DNA of 64,000 nt, taken from Luteibacter rhizovicinus DSM 16549. Lineage in GTDB: Bacteria > Pseudomonadota > Gammaproteobacteria > Xanthomonadales > Rhodanobacteraceae. Position numbers and translations under genes: made by a program. The notes under the pieces were generated by a model. The model saw only the letters and a program-made list of their open reading frames with translations, was not told the DNA's origin and did no database searches. The number at the start of each line of letters is the position of its first letter. The first letter of the stretch is position 1. This document shows positions 39,010 to 50,416 of the stretch, one piece after another. The stretch is taken from assembly GCF_001887595.1 (NCBI RefSeq), contig NZ_CP017480.1, forward strand, positions 1,895,001 to 1,959,000. Reading direction: 5' to 3'.

Positions 39010-40224
39010 TTATACGGCGGCGGTCCCGCCGAGGCCGGGGAGGGAGCCCAGCGCCTCCAGGAGCGCATCGATCTGGTCGGACGAGTGCGCCGCGGATAGC
39101 GTGATCCGCAACCGGGCGGCGCCCTGCGGCACTGTGGGTGGCCGGATGGCGACCACGAGGAAGCCAGCGGCTTCCAGGGCTCGCGACGCGCCCATGGCCG
39201 CTTCGGCCGAGCCGATTACCAGCGGCTGGATAGCGGTCGTCGAACGCATGACGGGCAGTCCCAGCTGCTTCGCGCCGGCGCGAAACCGGGCGATATGTGC
39301 GGTGAGCTGCTCACGACGTCCATCCGTGTCGGCACGCACCAGGCGCAGCGAGGCGCGTGTCGCCGCGGCGAGGGCAGCCGGCATCGCCGTCGTATAGATG
39401 TAGGGGCGCGCGAACTGGATGATGGCTTCGATCAGGTCGTCGTCGCCCGCGACGAAGGCGCCGGCCGTACCGAGCGCCTTACCCAGGGTGCCCATCAACA
39501 CAGGCACCTGACGGGCATCGAGGCCGGCCGCCGCGACGCTGCCGGCGCCTTGTGGGCCGAGCACGCCCAGGCCATGGGCGTCGTCGACATAGAAGAGAGC
39601 GTGGCGCTGGCGGCAGAGTGTCGCCAGGGAGGCCAGGGGGGCGATGTCGCCATCCATGCTGAAGACGCCGTCGGTGGCCAGCAGGGCGGCATGGTCGGGC
39701 CGCGCCGCGAGCTGGCGGGCCGCCGCCTCGGCGTCGCCGTGGGGATAGCGCCGGAGTTCCGCGCCGGCCAGTTGAGCGCCGTCGATCAGGCTGGCGTGGT
39801 TGAGTCGGTCCTGTACGCACAGCGCATCGCCGCGGCCAGGCAGGCCGCCGGCGCCAAGCAGGGCCTGCAACGCGCCCAGGTTGGCCATCACGCCCGTGGA
39901 AAACAGCACGGCGCGCTGGCGCCCGGTCCAGTCCGCCAGATCCTCCTCGAGGGCGGCGTGCTCGCCCCGATGGCCGGACACCAGATGCGCGGCGCCCGTG
40001 CCGACGCCTTCGATGGCGGCAGCACGCGTCAGCGCGGCGACCAGGTCGGGGTGCCGGGCCAGACCGAGGTAGTCGTTGCCGCAAAAGTCGATCAGTACGC
40101 GCCCGTCGACGAGGCGACGGCCATCCGCCGTCAATTCGCAGGTGCGCGCACGCCGCAACAGGCCCTCCCGCTCGCGCTGTGCCCGCGCGGCTTCCACGCG
40201 GGCACGGAGGTCCGGCCGGCTCAC
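39010..40224 (-). CDS. bioF: 8-amino-7-oxononanoate synthase BioF
   Basis: A 404-residue PLP-dependent alpha-oxoamine synthase that condenses pimeloyl-ACP with alanine. It shows [45 protein letters not shown] and the PLP lysine in [14 protein letters not shown]. It starts with GTG at 40224, overlapping the bioB stop (GTGA); the frame is open upstream but that stretch lies within bioB. Length is close to the family (about 385-400). Confidence 0.95.
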   Translation of the reverse strand: MSRPDLRARVEAARAQREREGLLRRARTCELTADGRRLVDGRVLIDFCGNDYLGLARHPDLVAALTRAAAIEGVGTGAAHLVSGHRGEHAALEEDLADWTGRQRAVLFSTGVMANLGALQALLGAGGLPGRGDALCVQDRLNHASLIDGAQLAGAELRRYPHGDAEAAARQLAARPDHAALLATDGVFSMDGDIAPLASLATLCRQRHALFYVDDAHGLGVLGPQGAGSVAAAGLDARQVPVLMGTLGKALGTAGAFVAGDDDLIEAIIQFARPYIYTTAMPAALAAATRASLRLVRADTDGRREQLTAHIARFRAGAKQLGLPVMRSTTAIQPLVIGSAEAAMGASRALEAAGFLVVAIRPPTVPQGAARLRITLSAAHSSDQIDALLEALGSLPGLGGTAAV

Positions 40225-41228
40225 GCCGCGTCGGCGCGTTCGACGATGTCCGCGTGGACGGCGCCCGGTTCGATCTCGACTTCCATCGGCTTCAGGCCGA
40301 GACGCTGGAACAGGCGGCGATCGTGCTCCACGTCCGGGTTGCCCGTGGTGAGCAGCTTCTCGCCGTAGAAGATCGAGTTGGCGCCGGCGGCGAAGCACAG
40401 CGCCTGTAAGGCGTCGTCCATCGACTCGCGTCCGGCGGACAGGCGCACGACCGAGGCAGGCATGACGATGCGGGCCACGGCGATGCTGCGCACGAACTCG
40501 AACGGATCCAGCGCCTCGGTGCCGGCCAGCGGCGTGCCGGCGACCTGGACCAGGCGGTTGATCGGCACGGATTCCGGATGCTCGGGCAGGTTGGCCAGCG
40601 TAGTCAGCAGGCCGGCGCGCTGCGCGCGCGATTCACCCATGCCGACGATGCCGCCGCAGCAGGTCTTCAGGCCAGCCTGGCGCACGTGGTCGAGCGTGTC
40701 GAGGCGATCCTGGAACTCGCGCGTGTGGATGATCTCGCCGTAATAGTCCGGCGCGGTATCCAGATTGTGGTTGTAGAAGTCCAGACCGGCCGCCTTGAGC
40801 GTGTCGGCCTGCGGCTGGGACAGCATGCCGAGCGTGGCGCAGGTCTGCAGACCGAGGCCCTTCACGGCGGCAACGATCTCGGCCACCTTGACCACGTCGC
40901 GATCCTTCGGCGAACGCCAGGCGGCACCCATGCAGAAGCGGCTGGCGCCGGCGTCCTTCGCTGCCTGGGCCCGGGCGAGCACCGCTTCCACGCTCATCAG
41001 CTTCTCGGCTTTGACGCCGGTGCTGTAGCGGGCCGCCTGCGGACAGTAGGCGCAATCCTCGGGGCAGCCGCCCGTCTTGATGGAAAGCAGGGTCGACACC
41101 TGGACCGCATTGGGGTCGTGGTACTCGCGGTGCACGGTCTGCGCCTGGAAAAGCAGATCGTTGAAGGGCAAGGCGAAGAGGTGCTCGACCTCCTCGCGGG
41201 ACCAGTCGTGGCGGATGGCTGCGGTCAT
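40221..41228 (-). CDS. bioB: Biotin synthase BioB
   Basis: A 335-residue radical SAM enzyme that inserts sulfur into dethiobiotin. The CxxxCxxC cluster is in [16 protein letters not shown]. The other iron-sulfur ligands are in [18 protein letters not shown] and [11 protein letters not shown]. It is the first gene of bioB-bioF-trhO-bioH-bioC. A BirA-type operator lies 51-81 nt upstream of the ATG. bioA and bioD are not in the window. Confidence 0.97.
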   Translation of the reverse strand: MTAAIRHDWSREEVEHLFALPFNDLLFQAQTVHREYHDPNAVQVSTLLSIKTGGCPEDCAYCPQAARYSTGVKAEKLMSVEAVLARAQAAKDAGASRFCMGAAWRSPKDRDVVKVAEIVAAVKGLGLQTCATLGMLSQPQADTLKAAGLDFYNHNLDTAPDYYGEIIHTREFQDRLDTLDHVRQAGLKTCCGGIVGMGESRAQRAGLLTTLANLPEHPESVPINRLVQVAGTPLAGTEALDPFEFVRSIAVARIVMPASVVRLSAGRESMDDALQALCFAAGANSIFYGEKLLTTGNPDVEHDRRLFQRLGLKPMEVEIEPGAVHADIVERADAA

Positions 41229-41279
41229 GGTGGGTTCCCGTGGCGAAGGCGCGCAGTGTCGGCGCCCGCCGGGATGACT

Positions 41280-41309
41280 GTCAACCTAGTCGGCTCGAAA
41301 AAAGTTGAC
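41280..41309 (-). promoter_or_regulatory. Candidate BirA operator upstream of bioB
   Basis: On the coding (minus) strand GTCAACT-N16-GGTTGAC forms a 7-bp inverted repeat with a 16-nt spacer. The E. coli bio operator is GTAAACC-N16-GGTTTAC, so layout and most bases agree. It fits repression of the operon by biotinyl-AMP-bound BirA. A clear -10/-35 pair was not found. Confidence 0.6.
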
Positions 41310-41424
41310 CAAGTGACCCCTTACCGGGCGTAGGCCCTTTGTCCAAAGATAGAACGGCGTGAGGATCTGGAAGAAACGACACGTGCCACGAACTCCCGCC
41401 GGTTGGTTGGTTCGGTAGTGCACG

Positions 41425-41628
41425 CTACGAATTCTCAGCCGTTCGCGAATGCGTGTAAGAGTGGCTGGCGTAGTACACATGAAGATGTAACGACACCTGC
41501 TCCCGATCGAGCAGAAGGTGGAATGGAATTGCCTCGGCCTTGAAGTGCAGGACCGGATATGACCTGCCAGTGATGGCATCGAATATTTCGTAGCTCCTGG
41601 GCCGCCCTCGCGCTGCGGTCGTGTGCAC
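41425..41628 (-). CDS. Possible small hypothetical protein (67 aa)
   Basis: A GTG-started frame in the low-GC stretch between bioB and comF. The product (GRPRSYEIFDAITGRSYPVL...FHLLLDREQVSLHLHVYYA) has a protein-like composition but no family I recognise. An aagg lies only 3-4 nt before the GTG, which is poor spacing. It may be a decayed remnant. Base composition (about 55% GC by eye) differs from the neighbours. Overlapping frames in the same stretch look less protein-like. Low confidence. Confidence 0.3.
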   Translation of the reverse strand: MHTTAARGRPRSYEIFDAITGRSYPVLHFKAEAIPFHLLLDREQVSLHLHVYYASHSYTHSRTAENS

Positions 41629-41836
41629 TGACCTTCGTATGCACGCGCGGAATCGCTAAACGAGCAGGGTGCGTGGGAGGCACAAGATATCAACGCCCAT
41701 ACAGCGCTGGCTTTAGGCGAGTTCGTCTGCGCGCCCGTCGTCATGCAGGCACCCAAACTTAACGGATGGTCAACGGACTCATGCGCCCCTTCGACGACTC
41801 GCTTACTATGAAGTCGTTCCCATAGGAGGGTTGCAC

Positions 41837-42043
41837 ATGAGCGACGGACAGGGCAGCAGTGGCAACGTGCTTGCCGCGATCTGCAGTTTCTTCATTCCCG
41901 GCCTTGGCCAGCTGGTGCAGGGCCGTGTGTTCAAGGCGCTGTTCATGTTCGTGCTGGCCGCCGTGCTTTGGGTCATCTGGCTCGGCTGGATCGTCCATCT
42001 GTGGTCCATCGTCGACGCCGCCATGTACCGCCGCCGCTACTGA
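41837..42043 (+). CDS. Small membrane protein (68 aa)
   Basis: A 68-residue hydrophobic protein with two closely spaced transmembrane segments (about 9-24 and 30-58: FIPGLGQLVQGRVFKALFMFVLAAVLWVIWLGWIVHLWSIVDA, split by a short loop) and a basic C-terminus RRRY. The pattern PGLGQLVQGR...DAAMYR resembles TM2-like small membrane proteins. The ATG at 41837 follows aggaggg with good spacing; a TTG two codons earlier is not needed. A TACTAT at 41804 may be its -10. The function is unknown. comF starts 16 bp downstream and may be co-transcribed. Confidence 0.8.
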   Translation: MSDGQGSSGNVLAAICSFFIPGLGQLVQGRVFKALFMFVLAAVLWVIWLGWIVHLWSIVDAAMYRRRY

Positions 42044-42059
42044 TGCTGCGGATTGACGC

Positions 42060-42782
42060 ATGGACGCGTCTCGACTGACTCAATGGATCGCGGCGGCCAG
42101 CCGGCTCGTTCTTCCGCCGCGATGCCTTGTCTGCAGCGATCAGGGCCACGAGGCGCGTGAACTCTGCCGCGCCTGTTACGCCGCCTTGCCACGCAATCTC
42201 GCCTGCTGCGGACGTTGCGCTGTTCCGCTGCCCTTGCCGGTTCCCGAATGCGACGCGTGCCAGTGCGAATCGCGCCCCTGGTCGGATCTGTGGGTGCCGT
42301 TCGAATACGCCTGGCCCCTGGACGCACTCGAAACGCGCTTCAAGTTCGCCGGCAGTCTCGCCGCGGGTCGGGTGTTGTCGGACGCGTGGATCGACGAGGG
42401 GCCGCCGCCGTCGCTGCCCGAGTTGCTCCTGCCGGTGCCGTTGCACCCGGGCCGCCTGCGCTCGCGCGGCTACAACCAGGCACTCGAGCTCGCCCGCCCG
42501 CTGGGAGGTCGTTATCGCATTCCCGTGGCGCATGACGTGCTTTATCGGGCGCGAAAAACCGACGCTCAGTCCGAACTCGATGCGGCGGCACGCCTTGGTA
42601 ACGTGCGCGGCGCTTTCGCCGTGCGTCGCGTGCCGGCACAAAACCATGTCGCCATCGTCGACGACGTCATGACCACGGGTGCCACCCTGGCCGAGTGCGC
42701 GAAGGCCCTCGTCGCGGCAGGCGTCGAACGCGTCGACGTCTGGGCGTTGGCGCGCACGCCGCTCCCCGGTGGCCGCTCGTAA
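42060..42782 (+). CDS. comF: ComF-family phosphoribosyltransferase-like protein
   Basis: A 240-residue ComF/GntX-type protein. The N-terminal cysteine zinc-finger region (PPRCLVCSDQGH...CRACYAALP...CCGRCAVPLP...CDACQC) precedes a phosphoribosyltransferase domain with the PRPP motif VAIVDDVMTTGATL (about 198-211). Members are linked to DNA uptake or use, but the reaction is not defined. It is divergent from bioB, as in other Xanthomonadales, though here a 600-bp islet and a small membrane protein gene lie between them. Confidence 0.9.
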   Translation: MDASRLTQWIAAASRLVLPPRCLVCSDQGHEARELCRACYAALPRNLACCGRCAVPLPLPVPECDACQCESRPWSDLWVPFEYAWPLDALETRFKFAGSLAAGRVLSDAWIDEGPPPSLPELLLPVPLHPGRLRSRGYNQALELARPLGGRYRIPVAHDVLYRARKTDAQSELDAAARLGNVRGAFAVRRVPAQNHVAIVDDVMTTGATLAECAKALVAAGVERVDVWALARTPLPGGRS

Positions 42783-42806
42783 CACGGCCTCCGGTGATGG
42801 CGACGG

Positions 42807-44299
42807 TCAATGATTAATGTAGATCGGGTTGCCGAGGATCAGTAGCTTGCCCTCGGGCGAGCGCACGTCGACGCGTAGCCAGTGGGGCTTGCCGTCGCTC
42901 GACCAGTCGAAGGTGACTTCTCCGTTCGATGGGATGACGTTGTGACCTTCCATATCGACCGGCTTGCCGTTGTCGGTGACGCGCAGGTACTGCCTGCCGA
43001 GCGCCGCCGTCCGCACGAGCACATGCACCGAACCGCCCGTTGTGACGGTCAGCGCATCGCCCATCGCTGCCATGGTCGTACCGGTGGTGGCCTGGACATC
43101 CAGCGAGCGATCACGCGTTCCCTCCACGTCGATGAAAACATGACCCGCGCGAATGCCGTCGAGGATGCCTTCCATCGACAAGTCCGGCGCATGGACCACG
43201 GTCGTCGGCGAACCGATACGTCCCGCGAACCTGTCGCGTGGTGCATCGCTGCCGTCGTGGCTGTCGCTGCCGCCGATCGCCGTGATGCGCAGGCCCGCGT
43301 CGATCTGGGCCTCCCAGAACGGAATGCCACTGTCCGGTCGCTCCGCGTCGCCACCGTTGATCGCTTCGATGGCCTGGAATCCACGCATGTCCACGACGTT
43401 GTGCGGCGTGAAGCCGCAGCCCATGCAGGTCTCGTCGTTGGGTCGCCGCGGGTGGTTGATCGAGATCAGTCCGTGCGCTTTGGTGACGTCGGCAAGCAAG
43501 GCGTTCCAGTCGGGCACGCTGGCGCTCCCAACGCGAAAATCCAGCGGTCGCGATACACCGAACAGATTCGCATGGCCTTCGAAGGTCGTGATCTCCCGGG
43601 CCGGGATCATCAGCATGGTGTCGAAGTAGGGCTGGAGTTCGCGCATCTCCGACACCTGCGACATGGTGTTGTGCTCGGAGATGGCGATGAAGTCGAGGCC
43701 ACGCTTCGCCGCGGAAGCGACGGTGAGGAACAGAGGGCATGGGACCTTCTTCGTTCCCGACGCGTTCGGACAGCCGCCATCGCTGTGCGCCGTATGCATG
43801 TGAAGATCGCCGCGATACCAGCGGGCTTCCGGGTTCAGCGTCGCGGAAAGTCCATGCTCTGGACCGAATCCCTCGTCGTCGTGCGATAGCCACACCTGTG
43901 CCGTGAACGTCGCCGCCGAAGCAGGGCGGATGTTGGGAATGCCCAGCAGCAGGCGCCACTTGCCCGTTTCAATCGCACCTGGCAGGAACGATGCCGTGGC
44001 ATCGGTCGCGGACACCGTGAAACGACGCTTGCTACCGCCACTCCAGCCGCGGAAGCCATCCTGCCCGGTGAAGCCCGTGGGTCCGAGCAGGCCAAGGTCG
44101 ATCGTGGTCTTCTCGTCGCGGCCGGTGTAGTCGACGTCGATGGTGATCCGCGTCGTCCCTTTTGGTACGTCGAACGGTACTTCGCGATAGGTGTGCTGGT
44201 CCTTGCCGGTCAACGCACCGCGAAGCACGAGGTCGGGGGCCCGCTCCGCCGTGACGGACGCGGCGAAGCAGGCCAGAAGCACGGCGATCAGTGCGCGCA

Positions 44300-44300
<1 letters not shown>
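42807..44300 (-). CDS. Exported CehA/McbA-type PHP-domain metallohydrolase
   Basis: A 497-residue secreted protein. The signal peptide is about 1-18 (VTA|E-like), followed by a beta-sandwich of pre-peptidase type (about 40-150) and a PHP metal-dependent hydrolase domain from RGDLHMHTAHSDGG (about 172-185), with further His/Asp ligands in SEHNT, FGVS, INHPRRP and GGSDSHDGSDAP. CehA/McbA proteins hydrolyse esters and phosphoesters; the substrate here is unknown. The start overlaps the stop of the TonB receptor as TGATG (44298-44302), implying coupled synthesis of an importer and a periplasmic hydrolase. Confidence 0.88.
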
Positions 44301-46789
<2,489 letters not shown>

Positions 46790-46928
46790 GACGGGATAAA
46801 GCTCCGGGGAAGGGGCAATGCAACCCGTAGGAACTTATGCGTCAGTCATGACGGATCGACTCACCTCGTATGACTGTGCGGTTTCAATCGTGATAAATCG
46901 CCAGGAAATGCTCGGGACGTGACGGCGG

Positions 46929-47936
46929 TCACAGAGCGAGCGCGATCACGATGCCGAGCCAGAGGGCCAGACCCACCCAGTTGTTGTGACGGAAGGCGCG
47001 CAGGCAGGCATCGCGCGCGCGGTCGCGCATCAGCCATTGCTGGTAAGCGAACAGGCCGGCCGTGGCGGCCAGGCCGAGCCAGTACGGCCAGCCCAGGGCC
47101 GAACGTGAGCCGACGAGCAACATGGTGACGAGGAAGGTACCCATCAGGATGCCGATGATGACCAGGTCCGCATCGGCAAAGAGAATCGCGGTGGACTTTG
47201 CGCCCGCCTTGATGTCTTCCTCGCGGTCGACCATGGCGTACTCGGTGTCATAGATCACCGACCACAGGATATTGCCGATGAAAAGCAGCCAGGCAACCGG
47301 CGGGACGCTGTCGGTCACCGCGGCGAATGCCATCGGGATGGACCAGCCGAAGGCCGCGCCAAGCACCACCTGCGGCAGGTTGGTGTAGCGCTTGCAGAAC
47401 GGATAGATGGCCGCCAGCGCCGCACCGCCGAAGGAAAGCAGGATGGTGAGTCGGTTGGTCAGCAGTACCAGCAGGAACGAGAACACCAGTAGTCCGGCGA
47501 ACACGTAAAGCGCTTCGCGTGGCGTCACCCGCCCGCTCGCGATCGGCCGTCCCGCCGTGCGCGCCACCTGAGGATCGAGCTTGCGGTCGGCGTAGTCGTT
47601 GATCGCGCACCCGGCCGAGCGCATGGCGAACACGCCGAGGGTGAAAATGATCAGCGGGCCGATCGGCGGGAAATCCTTGGCCGCCAGCCAGAGCGCCCAC
47701 CAGGTCGGCCAGAGCAGCAGTAACGCGCCGATCGGGCGATCCATGCGCGTGAGCACCAGGTAAGCGTGGATCTTCTCGCGACGCTCGGGCGGCAGGCCCT
47801 TCAGGAGGAAGGCGAGGACGCGCTCGGCCGTGGTCGAGGCGTCGGCCGGCCGGGCGACGGGCTTCGGCGGAGCGACCTTGCGCGCGGACGGCGCCGCCGT
47901 GCGTCGCGGCTGGGGCTTCTTGGGAGGGGGGCTCAT
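46929..47936 (-). CDS. ubiA: 4-hydroxybenzoate octaprenyltransferase
   Basis: A 335-residue polytopic prenyltransferase that attaches the polyprenyl tail to 4-hydroxybenzoate in ubiquinone synthesis. The first Asp-rich motif NDYADRKLD lies at 113-121 and the second, DREEDIKAGAKSTA, further on. Compared with E. coli UbiA (290 aa) it has an extra N-terminal stretch of about 50 residues rich in Pro, Lys and Ala (MSPPPKKPQPRRTAAP...). A start nearer LLKGLPPERREKIHAYL is possible. There is no strong Shine-Dalgarno. It is isolated from other ubi genes. Confidence 0.94.
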   Translation of the reverse strand: MSPPPKKPQPRRTAAPSARKVAPPKPVARPADASTTAERVLAFLLKGLPPERREKIHAYLVLTRMDRPIGALLLLWPTWWALWLAAKDFPPIGPLIIFTLGVFAMRSAGCAINDYADRKLDPQVARTAGRPIASGRVTPREALYVFAGLLVFSFLLVLLTNRLTILLSFGGAALAAIYPFCKRYTNLPQVVLGAAFGWSIPMAFAAVTDSVPPVAWLLFIGNILWSVIYDTEYAMVDREEDIKAGAKSTAILFADADLVIIGILMGTFLVTMLLVGSRSALGWPYWLGLAATAGLFAYQQWLMRDRARDACLRAFRHNNWVGLALWLGIVIALAL

Positions 47937-47952
47937 GCAGGGAAGTCTAGCC

Positions 47953-47978
47953 AAAAAAGGGGCGCCTTTCGGCGCCCC
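47953..47978 (-). terminator. Intrinsic terminator after the 52-residue gene
   Basis: On the minus strand ggggcgcc-gaaa-ggcgcccc is followed by TTTTTT, 11 nt after the stop of the small proline-rich gene and just before ubiA. Confidence 0.92.
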
Positions 47979-47989
47979 GGGGAAGAACG

Positions 47990-48148
47990 TCAGCGCTTGA
48001 GCGGCTCGATAGGATCATTGTCCTCGGGCGGTTCGGGATCGGCGTCGTATTCGGGCTTGTAGCTGCCGGGCTTGCGGATCTCGCTATCGGGGCGGTTCTT
48101 GCCGGGCTCGGCGAAAGGCGGTTGCGGGTTGCTCGGGTTGTACGGCAT
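47990..48148 (-). CDS. Small proline-rich hypothetical protein (52 aa)
   Basis: A short frame with strong support: a ggagg Shine-Dalgarno 8 nt before the ATG and an intrinsic terminator 11 nt after the TGA. The product is hydrophilic, rich in Pro, Asp, Glu, Lys and Asn (MPYNPSNPQPPFAEPGKN..., ending DPIEPLKR), probably disordered, with no signal or membrane segment. Function unknown. Confidence 0.75.
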   Translation of the reverse strand: MPYNPSNPQPPFAEPGKNRPDSEIRKPGSYKPEYDADPEPPEDNDPIEPLKR

Positions 48149-48237
48149 CGGCGGGGCCTCCACTCGATCAGGGTAAGGGCTCCAACCTAGGATCGGGCGA
48201 GTGAAACGCCCGAGACGAATTCGTTACCCTTGCGTGC

Positions 48238-48261
48238 TTATTCATCACCTTATTCATCACC
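48238..48261 (+). repeat. Tandem 12-bp direct repeat before the SDR gene
   Basis: TTATTCATCACC is present twice head to tail, directly upstream of the aaggag Shine-Dalgarno of the next gene. It could be a tandem regulator site or a simple duplication. Confidence 0.6.
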
Positions 48262-48273
48262 AAGGAGTGAGAC

Positions 48274-48873
48274 ATGAAGATCCTCATCGTGGGCGCCAAC
48301 GGCACCCTGGGCAAGGCGATCGCGGTGGAACTCGGCGCGCGGCACGAGATCGTCGGTGCGAGCCGTTCGCATGGCGACGTGCGCGTCGACCTGCGGAACA
48401 TGGCCAGTGTCGAGGCCATGTTCCGCGATGTCGGCCCGGTGGATGCCGTGATCTCCGCCGCCGGCAAGGTCCCCTTCGCACCGCTTGGCGAATTGACCGA
48501 AGCGCAATATCTCGAGGGGCTGCAGGACAAGCTCCTCGGCCAGATCCGCCTGGTCGGTGCGGGTACGCCCCATGTGCGTGACGGCGGATCGTTCACGCTC
48601 ATCACCGGCATTCTCACCGAGCAACCGATCCTGGCCGGAGCCGTGGCGAGCACGGTCAATGGTGCTGTCGAAGCCTTCACGCGCGCTGCCGCGATCGAAC
48701 TCCCGCGTGGCATACGCATCAACGTCGTCAGTCCGAATGTGCTGACCGAAGCGATGCATGCGTACGCTCCTTATTTCCGCGGCTTCGAGCCCGTGAGTGC
48801 GGCGCGCGCCGCGATGGCGTTCTCGCGATCGGTGGAAGGCCGGCAGACCGGGCAGGTGTACAAGGTCTGGTAA
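48274..48873 (+). CDS. Short-chain dehydrogenase/reductase-like protein lacking the YxxxK motif
   Basis: A 199-residue Rossmann-fold protein. The cofactor motif GANGTLG (about 6-12) and the second strand ending in ASRSHGDVRVDL are typical SDR features. The usual catalytic Ser-Tyr-x3-Lys is not present: the equivalent segment reads ILAGAVASTVNGAVEAFTRA, without Tyr or Lys. A known SDR subgroup also lacks these residues. The cofactor and reaction are uncertain; a regulatory or atypical reductase role is possible. The ATG at 48274 has aaggag 6 nt upstream. Single gene. Confidence 0.85.
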   Translation: MKILIVGANGTLGKAIAVELGARHEIVGASRSHGDVRVDLRNMASVEAMFRDVGPVDAVISAAGKVPFAPLGELTEAQYLEGLQDKLLGQIRLVGAGTPHVRDGGSFTLITGILTEQPILAGAVASTVNGAVEAFTRAAAIELPRGIRINVVSPNVLTEAMHAYAPYFRGFEPVSAARAAMAFSRSVEGRQTGQVYKVW

Positions 48874-48909
48874 CGCCTCTCGGCGTGGCGGGCTGATGGG
48901 TCGGGAAAA

Positions 48910-48925
48910 ATAGGAGTGATCCTAT
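48910..48925. promoter_or_regulatory. Candidate operator ATAGGA-N4-TCCTAT before the fimbrial cluster
   Basis: A perfect 6-bp dyad 60 nt before the first fimbrial ATG. The core TAGGA-N4-TCCTA matches the layout of the enterobacterial RcsAB box (TAAGAATATTCCTA) and resembles the dyads before Oar-like receptors 1 and 2. A further half-site ataggat lies near 48950. Confidence 0.45.
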
Positions 48926-48985
48926 GTCGGTGATCTGGCGTGGTCGATAGGATGACCGACCTTTCAAGATGCGGAGCACCACCCG

Positions 48986-49633
48986 ATGCGTCATCTCTCG
49001 TTATTTTCCGGCATCGCCGTCGCACTGCTGGTTCCGGCCTCTGCCATGGCGGACGATACAGCCAGCCTCAAGGTCACCGGCACGATTTCGCCAGCAGCCT
49101 GCAGTGTGTCCCTCGGCGGCGCGTCGGAAGTAAAGCTCGATCCGGTGAAGCTGTCGGATTTCACCGGTGGGCAGGATCTCGAGCTCAAGGAAAAAGACGC
49201 CTCGCTGACGATCAGTTGTGAGGGCGCCGCTGCGAAGTTCCGCCTGAAGGCTACTGACGCGACGGGTCTGGGTGTTTCCGAGCCGGGCGATTCCCACTAC
49301 AGCCTGGGCAGGAACGAGCAGGGCAAGAGCAACAAGGCCAATGGATACTTCGTGCTCAGCATCGATGCTCCTTCGATGGCGGCGAACAACTTTGTCCTCA
49401 AGTCGACCGACAGCGGTGCGGGCCAGGCGTGGGACAAGCTCGGAAACGGCAGCGCGCCATTCGATCACGATGGCGAGGCTTTCGCCTTCGGCGCTGACGC
49501 CGCTGCGACCGAGCCGGCCGCCCTCACCTCGCTGATCGTCCCGCTGAAGATCAAGGCAGTGCTGGCCAAGGATCCGATCGTGGTGGAAGAAGTCGCACTG
49601 GCCGGACAGGCGACCATCGAGATCCTCTACTGA
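48986..49633 (+). CDS. DUF1120-type fimbrial subunit 1
   Basis: A 215-residue exported protein with a signal peptide (MADD cleavage near residue 22). It is a DUF1120-type beta-sandwich with two Cys (ISPAACSVSL and LTISCEG) and the C-terminal aromatic beta-strand ending ATIEILY, which chaperone-usher subunits donate. It is the first gene of the cluster, followed by chaperone, usher, tip protein and a second subunit. Probably the major pilin. A ggag lies 10 nt before the ATG. Confidence 0.85.
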   Translation: MRHLSLFSGIAVALLVPASAMADDTASLKVTGTISPAACSVSLGGASEVKLDPVKLSDFTGGQDLELKEKDASLTISCEGAAAKFRLKATDATGLGVSEPGDSHYSLGRNEQGKSNKANGYFVLSIDAPSMAANNFVLKSTDSGAGQAWDKLGNGSAPFDHDGEAFAFGADAAATEPAALTSLIVPLKIKAVLAKDPIVVEEVALAGQATIEILY

Positions 49634-49682
49634 GTCGCGGCGTCCCCGGTGCCACATCGGGGACGCCAGCCTGGAGTCAATC

Positions 49683-50414
49683 ATGTTGACGATCCATCGT
49701 CCGCACCGTCGCACGGTGCGCTTACTCGCCATGGTTCCGCTCGGCCTGATGTCGGCGACATCGGCGCTCGCCGACGGCATGCTCCCCGAGACGTCGGTGG
49801 TGATCGTGTATGAGGAAAAAGGCGAAGCGGCCGTCAAGGTGCGCAACAGCGATGCGCGGCCTTCACTTCTCAACGTCACCTTGCAGGATATCCCCGAGGA
49901 CGGCGAACCCCTGTTGTTCGTCACGCCACCGGTTTCGCGCGTCGAGCCGGGCGAGAGCCAACTGGTTCGCTTCATCCTGCGCAATGCCGAGCCGCTGAAG
50001 TTCCAGCGCCTGAGGCGTGTCGTCTTCGAAGGCATTCCGCCGAAGAACAAGCTGGAACCCGGGCGTGCCACCGTTGCGGTGAATATCCGCCAGAACCTTC
50101 CCGTGATCGTGCATCCGAAAGGACTGCCCATGCAGCGCGAACCATGGAAGGGATTGGCGTGGTCGATCGCGAACGGTGAGCTGACCGTTCGTAACGACAC
50201 GCCTTACGTGGTCCGCATGGGTCAGGAGATCCACCTTCTTCCCATGATGAGCTCGCTGAAAGTGCCCGCTGCCTACCTCCTGCCGGGAGCGGTTCATTCA
50301 CTGCCGGTCCCCGAAGCCGCCCGTACGGCGACTTCGGTACGTCTGTATCCCGCCACGGTCTATGGATTCGCGGTCGATGCCTACGACGCGCCGCTAACCG
50401 CTGCCGTTCGCTGA
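49683..50414 (+). CDS. Periplasmic pilus assembly chaperone (PapD-like)
   Basis: A 243-residue PapD-family chaperone with a signal peptide (SALAD, about residue 31). Its first immunoglobulin-like domain contains ETSVVIVYEEKGEAAVKVRNSD, FVTPPVSRVEPGESQLVRFI and a basic cleft Arg. The second contains ELTVRNDTPYVVRMG and AYLLPGAVHSLPVPE. It binds fimbrial subunits in the periplasm and delivers them to the usher. It starts 49 bp after the first subunit and ends 2 bp before the usher. Confidence 0.92.
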   Translation: MLTIHRPHRRTVRLLAMVPLGLMSATSALADGMLPETSVVIVYEEKGEAAVKVRNSDARPSLLNVTLQDIPEDGEPLLFVTPPVSRVEPGESQLVRFILRNAEPLKFQRLRRVVFEGIPPKNKLEPGRATVAVNIRQNLPVIVHPKGLPMQREPWKGLAWSIANGELTVRNDTPYVVRMGQEIHLLPMMSSLKVPAAYLLPGAVHSLPVPEAARTATSVRLYPATVYGFAVDAYDAPLTAAVR

Positions 50415-50416
50415 GC

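Noticed and set aside
41286..41756. 156-codon minus-strand frame between bioB and comF
   Set aside because: It overlaps the BirA operator and promoter region of bioB and has no recognisable protein character.
46790..46928. Fur box upstream of the FecA-like receptor
   Set aside because: No GATAATGATAATCATTATC-like sequence was found, so iron regulation is not supported by the sequence.
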